Part shown: in pieces, positions 42,748 through 53,300 of the stretch | Numbering within the stretch: position 1 is the stretch's first letter | How the letters are laid out: each line of letters starts with the position of its first letter | From: Gammaproteobacteria bacterium | Lineage (GTDB): Bacteria > Pseudomonadota > Gammaproteobacteria > Steroidobacterales > GCA-2729495 | Assembly (NCBI GenBank): GCA_024277915.1 | Contig: JAJRUG010000012.1 | Span: 1 to 54,748 of the forward strand | Length of the DNA: 54,748 bases | Direction: 5' to 3' | Notes under the pieces: model-generated | Databases searched by the model: none | What the model was told of the DNA's origin: nothing | What the model saw: only the letters and a program-made list of their open reading frames with translations | Program-made: the position numbers and the translations under genes

Positions 42748-43110
42748 GTGGAAATATACAAGGAGTTCACATTCGAAGCGGCTCACAGGCTGCCTCGGGT
42801 TCCCCAGGGGCACAAGTGCAGTCGGCTGCATGGCCATTCATGGCGGGGGACAATCTATGTTGAGGGAAATGTTGATGAGACCACAGGGTGGATAATGGAC
42901 TATGCGGGGATCAAGAAGGCATTCCGACCCATTTACGATCAACTGGATCACTACTACCTGAACGATATCGAGGGTCTGGAGAATCCGACCAGTGAAGTGC
43001 TGGCAAAGTGGATCTGGGATCGTCTGAAGCCGGAGCTGCCGATGTTGTCACGTATTGTAATCAACGAAACCTGTACTACCGGTTGCATTTACCAGGGTGA
43101 GAATGCCTGA
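42748..43110 (+). CDS. queD: QueD-like 6-carboxy-5,6,7,8-tetrahydropterin synthase
   Basis: A 120-residue QueD/PTPS-family protein. [10 protein letters not shown] and CSRLHGHSW give the zinc-binding histidines and the catalytic Cys; LDHYYLN and [11 protein letters not shown] are conserved; INET supplies the pterin-binding Glu. QueD turns dihydroneopterin triphosphate into the 6-carboxypterin used for 7-deazaguanine (queuosine and deazapurine antibiotics). GTG at 42748 has AGGAG 7 bases upstream; the frame is open earlier without such a signal. It overlaps the deaminase start by 8 bases. QueC and QueE are not in the window. Confidence 0.93.
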   Translation: MEIYKEFTFEAAHRLPRVPQGHKCSRLHGHSWRGTIYVEGNVDETTGWIMDYAGIKKAFRPIYDQLDHYYLNDIEGLENPTSEVLAKWIWDRLKPELPMLSRIVINETCTTGCIYQGENA

Positions 43111-43579
43111 TTCCGATCAAGATCATATGCGCGTTGCAATCGATATTGCGCGCCGTGGCTTTCTGGCAGGGGAGGCTCCGATTGGCGCTTGTCTGGTTCG
43201 GGACGGAGAAATTGTCGTTACCGGTCATAATGGAGTGATCGGAGATCTGGATATCACCGCCCATGCTGAAATAAGAGTTATGCGTGAAGCCTGTCGTGCG
43301 CTGCGCAAGCTGGATCTGGCCGGTTGCACGCTGGTCTCAACAGTTGAGCCCTGCTGCATGTGTCTGACAGCCAGCCACTATGCGCATATCGACCGGATCG
43401 TATTCGGTGCCAGCCTCGCCGATATTGATGCGGTGACTCACAATGAACTGTTACTTTCCCATCAGACGATACTGGCAGACTGTGATCGCAAGCCGGTAGT
43501 TCTCGGGGATGTGCTGGGAGATGAATGCAGGGCATTACTGAGGGAGTGGGCTGATCGGCGGCCTGGGCTGATTACCTGA
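43103..43579 (+). CDS. Nucleoside/nucleobase deaminase (CDA/TadA-like fold)
   Basis: A 158-residue zinc deaminase: HAEIRVM supplies the zinc-ligand His and the proton-shuttling Glu, and VEPCCMC the two cysteines. The total size and GASLADIDA segment resemble guanine or cytosine deaminases and tRNA adenosine deaminase more than cytidine deaminase. It is translationally coupled to queD (the ATG overlaps the queD stop by 8 bases), so it may act on the same purine or pterin pathway, or in the NRPS pathway that follows. The frame starts at 43097 with GTG; the ATG at 43103 better fits the AGGGTGAG site. Confidence 0.9.
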   Translation: MPDSDQDHMRVAIDIARRGFLAGEAPIGACLVRDGEIVVTGHNGVIGDLDITAHAEIRVMREACRALRKLDLAGCTLVSTVEPCCMCLTASHYAHIDRIVFGASLADIDAVTHNELLLSHQTILADCDRKPVVLGDVLGDECRALLREWADRRPGLIT

Positions 43580-43589
43580 CCGGAAACCC

Positions 43590-44330
43590 ATGCCTTCCCA
43601 GTACGATCATATCGCAGACCTATACCAGCGCTCAAAAGAAACTCCGCTGCGGCGCTACGTTGAAGCCTGGTCATTTTTCAAGCTGATCGGTGATGTATCC
43701 GGCAAGTCGGTGCTGGATCTTGGCTGTGGTGAAGGGTTTTATACCAGGGAACTCAAACGTCGCGGTGCGGCGCGTGTTCTGGGGGTGGATATCTCTGCGA
43801 CAATGATTGAGATGGCGAAGCAGCAGGAAAATGAACACGCGCTCGGTATTGAATATGTGTGCAGCGATGTAAAAGAGATGCCGGATCCTGGCGAGTTTGA
43901 TCTGGTCGTTGCTGCTTATCTGTTGCATTACTCGGAATCTGTTGCAGATCTGTTAACCATGTGTCAGCAAATTCGCCGGAGTCTCGCCCGCGGCGGGCGG
44001 TTTATCGCCCTGAATGAGAATCCCGATCAACTGCCGGAACACTATTCGGGTTACGAGCAATATGGATTCGGCAAGAGTGCAGAGTTGCCGCATCAGGATG
44101 GTGCCGCGATTAACTACTGGATTGTTGCCGGTCGCGAAGTTTTCCGGTTCAGTGTTTGTCATTTTGATCGGGTGACCTATCAGAGGGCGCTTGGTCTGGC
44201 AGGCTTCGACGAGATCGTGTGGCAGCCACTCAGCCTGGATCCCCGGGGTGTTGAAAAACACGGTGAGGAGTACTGGCAGAAGTACCTCAATAATCCGCCG
44301 GTCACTGGTTTGACCAGCCGGGCCTGTTGA
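43590..44330 (+). CDS. Class I SAM-dependent methyltransferase
   Basis: A 246-residue methyltransferase with [20 protein letters not shown] (SAM loop), [11 protein letters not shown] and [11 protein letters not shown]. Its end ([20 protein letters not shown]) resembles small-molecule N- or C-methyltransferases. It lies 10 bases after the deaminase gene and 17 bases before the NRPS gene, so it is probably a tailoring enzyme of that pathway, acting on the peptide or a precursor. The substrate is not predictable. Confidence 0.9.
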   Translation: MPSQYDHIADLYQRSKETPLRRYVEAWSFFKLIGDVSGKSVLDLGCGEGFYTRELKRRGAARVLGVDISATMIEMAKQQENEHALGIEYVCSDVKEMPDPGEFDLVVAAYLLHYSESVADLLTMCQQIRRSLARGGRFIALNENPDQLPEHYSGYEQYGFGKSAELPHQDGAAINYWIVAGREVFRFSVCHFDRVTYQRALGLAGFDEIVWQPLSLDPRGVEKHGEEYWQKYLNNPPVTGLTSRAC

Positions 44331-44347
44331 CCGGGGCGTTATCGACC

Positions 44348-47300
44348 ATGATCTGCCTTCATCAACACGTCGAGCAACACGCCCGTTCAACACCAGACGC
44401 GGTGGCTGTTTCGTTTGGTGAGAGCCGGTTGAGTTATCGAATCCTGAATGGACAGGCCAACCAGTTCGCTCATTTGCTCGTTGAGGCGGGAGTCAAGCGG
44501 GGCAGCATGGTTGGTTTGTGCCTGGAACGGGGTCTGGAGCAGATCATTGCGCTGCTGGCTATTCACAAGGCGGGTGGCGCCTATGTTCCGCTGGATCCGG
44601 TTTATCCGACAGCTCGCTTGCAGCAGATGCTTGAGCAGGCACAGCCGGAAGTGGTGGTGACCAATCGACAACTGGCCAGGCTCGTGGCAGTTGATTCATC
44701 GACGATAGTTTATGTCGATGATGAGCAGTGTCCGATTGATAGCAATTGCATTGAGAACCCCGGTGTAGAACCAGCTGCGGATGATCTGTGTTACGTGATG
44801 TTTACTTCCGGGTCGACCGGCCGGCCGAAGGGAGTGATGGTGACCCATGGGAATGTAGCACGCTTGTTTGATACCTTGGGTGAAGAGCTCGGATTGACTG
44901 CGGATTATGCCTGGTCGCAGCTTCATTCAATTTCTTTCGGGTTTTCTGTCTGGGAGATATGGGGGGCTTTAATATACGGTGGGCGGTTAGTCATAGCACC
45001 GACCTATTGCCACGCTGACCCTGCCGCCATGTTCAGATTCCTGCAGGACGAACAAATTACCATCCTGAGCCAAACGCCCTCGGCATTTCGGCAAACTGTC
45101 CTGAGCGAAAACTTCGGCAATATCGAAGCGCTCTCTCACCTCGCGTCAATCATGCTCAGTGGTGATGCTGTTGTGGCAGAGGATCTTCAGTACTGGTTCA
45201 GAACAACACGCCATCCACGTTTGTTCAACAGCTATGCAATTACAGAAACAGCGGGGCAGATTGCCTGCCGTGAATTGAGTGATCAAAGCATGCACGCCGG
45301 CAACCTCGGCAAACCGTTGTCCGACACACGGGTGCTGGTTCTTGACGCGAATCGGGAACCGTTGCCGGCAGGTTCCACAGGTGAAATTTATATCGGAGGA
45401 CCCGGCGTAGCGCTTGGGTACATCAACGATCCGGAGCAGACCCGGCAATGTTTCATTGACTTGAGTATTGATGGCGAAGGTAAGCAGCGGTTTTATCGCA
45501 CCGGTGACCGGGCTCGTCAATTGCCCGGTGGCGAGCTTGAATTTGCCGGTCGGCAGGACAGCCAGTTCAAGCTGAATGGTTATCGCATCGAGCCTGGTGA
45601 TGTCGAATCAATGCTGCGCACCCACTCTGATGTAACTGATGTTGTGGTGACAGTCGCCCTGACTCCGGATGGTGTTTCGAAGCTGACCGGCTACATCGTT
45701 TCAAGTGATCCTGTCGAGATCTGGCCGTCTCTGGGCGGGTACCAGGTATACGATGAGTTTCTTTACGACCTGATGGTTGCCGAAACCGGGCGGAACACAA
45801 GTTACCAGGCAGCATTTAATCAGCTGGTCAAAGACAAGACAGTGCTGGATATCGGCACGGGTCAGCATGCGTTGCTGGCGCGCATGTGCATCGAGGCCGG
45901 AGCAAGGAAGGTCTATGCCATTGAGGTCATCAAGGAGGCTTGTGACAAAGCCCGGGCGCTGGTTCAGGAACTGGGCCTGGAAGACAGGATCATTGTGGTG
46001 CACGGTGATGCACGAACGGTTGAGCTTCCGGAACAGGCGGATATTTGTACCCAGGGCATCATCGGGAATATCGGTAGTGCTGACGGCATCGTTCCAATCT
46101 GGAACGGAGCACAGCATCTGCTGAAAAATGACTGTATTGCTGTTCCCTCAAAATGTACGACGATGATCGCAGCGGTCGAGTTGCCTGATGATTTGCGGCA
46201 GCTGCCGGTTTTCAGTGATCTTGCGACAACCTATGTTGAAAAAATGTTTGCCTCAGCTGGCCGGCAATTTGATACTCGGTTATGTTTGCGAAATCTTCCG
46301 CTATCACAACTTTTATCGGAGCCGCGGGTTTTTGAGGAACTGGATTTCTCTGCAGCACTTGATGATGAAGTCCGGGGCGAAGACTCTTTCCTGATACGCC
46401 GCGATGGACGGCTGGACGGGTTTCTGCTCTGGACAGTTGTGACGACGGTTGAAGGAGAGACTGTTGATTACCTGAAGCAGCAACAGGCATGGTTGCCGGT
46501 ATTTTTTCCGATCTGTGACAGGGGCGCGGCTGTTGCTGCGGGTGATCTGTTGTCGGCAAACTGGAATACCCGTGTCACTTCAGGTGAAATCTGCCCGGAC
46601 TATTCCATCACTGCAGCACTGGGGCAGCAGAAGTTTTTCTATACGACACAGCACCGGGAAACTGCGCTCAACAGTACGGAGATCCATCGGCAGTTGCTGG
46701 CTGCCATGGACAAGACCGGGCGCTCGTCACCTGGCAGTGATTTGCGTGCATGGCTGAGCGAGCGTCTTCCAGAGTACATGGTGCCTTCGGCCTGGGTATT
46801 TCTGGATCATCTTCCGCTGACTCCGAACGGCAAGCTGGATCGCAGCGCATTGCCTGCACCGGGGAATGCGCGTTTCGGGGTGGCGGCTGAGTATGTCGCA
46901 CCGCGAACTGCTCTTGAGAGTGAGCTTGCCGGGGTCTGGTCGGCAGTGCTGGGCGTTGAGCTGGTTGGTATCCACGACAATTTTTTTGATCTGGGTGGCG
47001 ATTCCATCAGCGCGGTTCGATTGACCAGCGACATGCAGCGTTTGTTGAATGACGACGTAACGCTGGTTGCACTGTTTGACTCGCCCACTATTGCCGGGTT
47101 TTCGGGGTATTTGCAGCAGCATCACCGCACTGCCGTCGCAGCCATCGAGCCGGATCAGCCACTGGCACTGTCCCGGGCGCAGCAAGGGTTCTGGTATCTG
47201 AATGCAATGACTGATGGACAGTCCGGAGCAAATGAACAATTTGTTATTCGACTCCGTGGCACCCTGGATGAAACTGCGTTCGAGAAATCCTGGAACACTG

Positions 47301-50300
47301 TTCTGGAACGACATGAGTCCCTGCGAACGGTTTTTAAGGAACAGGATGGTGAACCCTGTTGCATCATTAAAGCATTTGATGCTGTGCCCCTTGAGATTGC
47401 GTTGCATCAGTCGCTGGATGCTGCCGCCGAAGCAGCGATTCTCGAACCATTTAACCTGACCACCGGGCCGTTGATCAAAGCACAGTTGATCAGACAGTCG
47501 GAAAATGATCATGCATTCATCGTGACCGCACACCACATGATTGCCGACGGGCTGTCGGTGCGCATTATTTTTGATGAGCTGGTTTCTTTCTATCGGGGAG
47601 AGAGAAAAATAGCAGACCCGGTACAGTACTCTGAATTTGTTGCCCGACAACATGCGGCGCTCAGCGATCAGGCACTACAGAGCCGGCTTCAGTACTGGCG
47701 CGAGACGCTGGAGGGTTTGCCCGGAGAAGTCATGCTGCCGGGCAAGCAGCAACAGGATACTCCAGGGTTGCAGCGGCGGATCTGTTTTGAAATCAATGCA
47801 CAGACTGCAATCGGGCTGCGGAGTCTGGCCAGACGCTCGGGCGCTACTCTATATATGACCCTGCTGGCTGCGTTTCGGGTATTGCTGGCCCGGTATTCGA
47901 ATCAGGATGATATTGCGATCGGTTCTCCCGTGACCAACCGGGATGCTCCGGAGTACCAGGGCATGGTGGGTTGTTTGGTCAACAATGTTGTATTGCGTAA
48001 CCTGACAGCAGGCGACCCGGTGTTCACGGAGTTGCTTCAAAAAGAACGACAGGTAATTCTTGAGGCGATAGAACATCGTGATGTGCCATTTGAAAAGATC
48101 GTACAGGCGCTGAATCCCGACCGGCGTTCGGGGAAACATCCGTTATTCCAGATTCTGTTTCTGTTTGAATCAGGTCACGGTTCAGAGCAATCTGCCGGTG
48201 GTCTGTCATTCAGTTTTTCTGAAACGTATGTTGACCGGGTTTCGTATTGGGATCTTGAATGTTCAGTCACTGATCATGGTCCGGATCAGCCTTTGTCCGG
48301 TTTCATCGGCTATGCGGAAGCATTATTTGAGGACTGGTTTGCCGAGGCGATTCCGGGGCACTTCAGTGCGTTGCTGGCGGATATTGTCAGGGATGCAGGG
48401 CGACCGGTTTCGAGCCTGTCGATACTGCCGGAGGCGGAGTATCACCGCATGGTGGTGGAGTGGAATAATACTCAGGCGGCTTATCCCGATCAGCAGACGT
48501 TGCATGGACTTTTCGAGCAGCAGGTTCGTCGCACACCCCAGGCCTGTGCCGTGGTGTGTGGCGAGGAGCATTGGAACTACGATGAGTTGAACCGCCGGGC
48601 CAACCGGCTGGCGCGTTACCTGCAAAAACTGGATGTTAACCCGGGTGATTTTGTGGGTATTGCGCTGGGACGAACCAGCGATATGGTGGCGGCAGTACTC
48701 GGAGTGCTCAAGGCGGGTGCCGCCTATGTTCCGCTGGATCCGACCTGGCCGGTTGCACGACGCAAATTCATGCTGGAGGATTCCGGTGTGACTGTGCTGG
48801 TTACCGAGTCGCTGATTGATTCGATGCCTGATCATCCCGGCTTGTGCCTGGATATTGGAGCTACCGTACATCCGGATAATCCGGCCTGTCTTTTGTATAC
48901 ATCCGGTTCTACCGGGCAGCCAAAGGCGGCAATCGGCTTGCATCGTGGTGCTGTGAATCGCTGCCACTGGATGTGGGAACGCTACGACTTTGGTTCCGGC
49001 GATGTATTCGCACAGCGTACCAGCCTGAACTTTGTTGATTCTGTTTGGGAAATATTCGGGGCGCTGATGCATGGTGTGCCTTTGATCATGATTCCCGATC
49101 AGCATGATCTGCCGGCATTGCTGAGGTTGATCTCAAAGCATGGGGTGACGCATCTGGTGATGGTGCCATCGATGTTGCAGGCGGTTCTGGAATTGTCCGG
49201 TGCATCTGATTGGAAACTCAGGCAGGTTTGCACGTGGATCAGCAGTGGCGAACCACTGCCGCTGGCACTGGTTGAAAAATTTCACCAGCTGCTACCCGGG
49301 GCGCGATTGCTGAATACTTATGGGACTTCCGAAATCTGGGATGCTGCCTGCTTTGATGCTTGCGACCTGCTTGAAACACATCAACGGGTACCAATAGGAA
49401 AGCCGATCGCCAACGTCCAGACCTATGTACTTGATAGTGGACTGCAACCGGTTCCAGCCGGTGTAACAGGCGAGCTATATGTTGCGGGCACTGGTCTGGG
49501 TTCAGGTTACTGGCGTCGCCCGGAACTGACTCAGGAACGATTCCTTGCCAATCCTTTTGACGGCACAACCGGGTCACGACTATATCGAACCGGTGATCTG
49601 GCCCGCTATCTGCCGGATGGCTCACTGGAATGCATGGGGCGACGCGATCAACAGGTCAAGATTCGTGGTGTCAGGGTAGAGCCCGGCGAAATTGAGGCGG
49701 CGTTGTGTCGGGATGAGAATGTATCCAATGCAGCAGTGGCACTGCGGGTCGATACTGCGGGTGAGTCACAGCTGGTTGCCTGGGTGACCGGAACAGGTTT
49801 GTCAAAACCGGTTGTCATTCAGTTACGGGCTGATTTGAAAAGTATGTTGCCTGCAGTGATGTTACCCGTGTCCATCACCATCGTTGACTCTTTTCCACTC
49901 ACGCCAACAGGAAAGACAGACAGGAAAGCCCTGTTGGCGATTGATGAAGACCTGCCGGGCGGTTCACCGGGTATCGGGCCACGCACTGAAACCGAGCATG
50001 TGATCGCAGCGCTATGGCATGAGTTTCTGAACAGTGACTCATCGGACAGTGTGTTGAATGTATTCGATGATTTTTTCGAGTCCGGCGGCCATTCGTTGCT
50101 GGCGATCCGGCTGGTGAACCGCGTTGCAGGGCAATTTCAGGTTGCTCTTGCCCTGGCAAAGTTTTTTGCTGCCCCAACGATTGCGGCACTGGCATCACAG
50201 GTCGATGCAATGCTCGCTGCCAGTGAATCTGTTCCATCAGATATCGGGCCGGTCGCTATTGAGCGAACTGGTGACTGCGAGTTGTCGTTTGGCCAGGAAA

Positions 50301-53300
50301 GACTGTGGTTTCTGGATCAACTTGATCCGGGCAGTCCCGCCTATTCAATCGCGTGGCCGATCAGGCTGGCAGGGTCGTTGGATCTTGTTGCCTTACAGGG
50401 CGCCATCAATGCATTGGTGGCACGCCATGAATCGCTCCGAACGATATTTTTACCACAGCAGGGGAAACCGCAGCAGCATATCGCCGAACATCTGACCATC
50501 CCCGTCGTTGTTGAAGATCATACCGATTGTTCCGACGCTGCACTGAAAAAACGCTGTGTCGAGTTGGCAAGACAGCCGTTCAGGCTTGATGCCGGCCCCC
50601 TGCTGCGTCTGACGCTGCTCAAAACAGGCGTGGATGAACACCTGTTGTTTATCGTGATTCATCACATTATTACCGATGGTGAATCCAATGCGATTTTCTT
50701 CCGGGAACTGACCCTGCTGTACCAGAGTATCGCTGCCGGGCTCGATCCGTCCTTGCCTGATCTGCCCTGCCGGTATTCTGACTATGCGGCATGGCAAAAG
50801 CAGTGGCTGAAAAATGATCGCATCAAGGAACAGATGGGCTACTGGGTAAAGCAGTTGTCCGGTGCGCCCGCAGCACTCGAATTACCAACCGACTATCCCC
50901 GGCCACAGGAGCAACAATTCAGAGGTGCCTGGGTATGGCGCACAGAAACCCGCGCTTGTGCCGAGTTATTGGCGACACTCGGCAGAGAATCCGGATGTAC
51001 CTTGTTCATGGTGATGCTGGCAGTGTTTAACGTGTTGCTGCAGCGCTATTCACGCCAGGACGATTTACTGGTCGGCACGCCGGTCGGTGGCAGGGTGCAT
51101 GGTTCAGTCGAGGGATTAATCGGTCTGTTCGTCAACACGGTTGTATTGCGCACTGATCTGTCCGGGAACCCTTCTTTTAATGAACTCTTGCAGCGTATCC
51201 GGCCGATGGCGATGGATGCCTGGGCAAACCAGGAGCTGCCGTTTGAAAAGCTGGTGGATCAGCTCGCTCCTGACCGGACGCTCAGCCATGCGCCGGTATT
51301 CCAGGTGATGTTTAACCTGATGCAGTTCAGTGATCGTCAAATCACTGCCGGAGGAGTTGATTTTGAAGTGCAGCGGCTCGAGGACCATGGGGTATCGAGT
51401 TTCGACCTGACGCTGTCCGTGGGCGAGCATGCCGACGGGCTGGAACTGATTTTCGAATATGACCGTGACCTGTTTGACGAGGCAAGCATTATCAGTCTGG
51501 CGGATCATTACCAGACCCTGCTTGCGGAAGTGATCAGTAACCCGGAACGGCGTTTGTCTGAACTGCCTTTGACGACCGAAGAATATGATCAGCAACTGCT
51601 ATGCCGGTGGAATGATCCGGAGACAGACAGTGTTGCTGATGGGTCAGTAGTCGAACTGTTCACACAACAGGCAACGCGCCGGCCTGATGCCGAAGCGATT
51701 GTTTTCGGGCAACAACGGATGAGCTATCGGGCACTTGATCAACAGTCGAACCGGCTGGCGCACCATCTGATCACGCTTGGTGTGGGTGCGGGGGTTCGGG
51801 TTGGCCTGTGTCTGGAGCGCTCAGCCGAATTGCTGGTGGGTATTCTGGCAGTACTCAAGGCAGGTGGTGCTTATGTGCCGATGGATCCTGAATATCCTGC
51901 CGGTCGACTGGGGTTGATGATCCATGATGCAGGGGTTCGGGTGCTCTTGACCCGTTCAGAGTTCACTACAGTGAATGGCGGGGAAACAGTCAGTCGCGTT
52001 GATCTCGATACTATCGAATTACTGCTCGATAAATATCCGGCGAACACGCCGCAGCAACCGGCCAGTGAAGATGATCTGGCTTATGTGATTTATACCTCCG
52101 GTTCTACGGGTCAGCCCAAGGGTGTCATGGTGACCCGGGGCAATCTGTTCAGTATTTATTGTGCCTGGGAAATAGCCTATGAGCTGCTGCCGGGAGAAAA
52201 TCATCTGCAAATGGCCGGTGCCTGTTTCGATGTATTCACCGGTGATTGGGTAAGGGCGCTTTGTTCCGGTGCACGGCTGGTCGTGTGTCCACAGGCAGTG
52301 CTGCTCGAACCCCGATCTCTGCATGAGCTGATCAGAGAGGAGGATATTCATGTTGCCGAGTTTGTGCCGGCGGTGATTCGGCCGCTGATCGAGTACATGA
52401 AATTGGCTCGCGCTGATCTCGACACCATGCGATTGATCATTGTCGGCTCGGATACATGGCATGTCAGTGAGTACCACGAACTTTCCGGGTATTGTCGAGT
52501 CGATGCACGGGTCATCAACTCCTATGGCACTGCCGAGTCGACGATAGACAGCAGCTGGTTCGAAGCAACGATCACATCACAAGCGCACAGCCGGATACCG
52601 ATCGGGCGGCCCTTTGCGAATGCCCGCTTTTATGTGCTCGACCCGAACCTGCGGCCGGTTCCGACGAGCCTGCCGGGCGAGTTGTATATCGGTGGACGGG
52701 GGGTAGCACGCGGGTACCTGAATGACGAAGGGGTTAAAAACGGTTTCTGCGCGGATCCGTTTAGCAAACAACCCCGTGCCCGGATGTACGCAACCGGCGA
52801 CTGTGTGAAGTTCAGGCCGGATGGCAATTTCGAATTGCTGGGTCGTCTGGACGGGCAAATCAATATTCGCGGCTTCCGTATCGAACCAGCCGAAATCGAG
52901 GCTGTGTTGTATCAGCTTGATGAAGTTTCGGATGCAGTGGTTACCGCATGCGATGGTGAACGGCTGGCTGCTTATCTTGTCGCGGCTGGCCAACACGTGA
53001 TTGATACGTCCCGGGTTATTAACACGCTGAAGTCCACGTTGCCCGCTTATATGGTACCCGCAGCGATTGTAGTGATGGAGGCGTTACCGCTGACGCCGAA
53101 TGGCAAGCTGGACCGGAATGCCCTGCCGGCGCCGGACTGGAATGAAAATGCCGGCGCATCATATATACCGCCGCGCACACCGCTGGAGCATTCCCTGTGC
53201 GGACTGTTTTGTGAAATTCTCGAAATTGATTCGGTCGGGATTCACACCGGCTTTTTTGAGTCGGGTGGTCATTCCCTGATGGCGGTAAGACTGGTGTCGA

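Noticed and set aside
46727-47653. 308-codon minus-strand open frame inside the NRPS
   Set aside because: Antisense shadow of a continuous NRPS frame with clear T and C domain motifs; the translated protein has no recognisable domain and no ribosome-binding site.
48323-49105. 260-codon minus-strand open frame inside the second A domain
   Set aside because: Antisense to conserved A-domain motifs; composition rich in His, Arg and Gln, as expected of a shadow frame.
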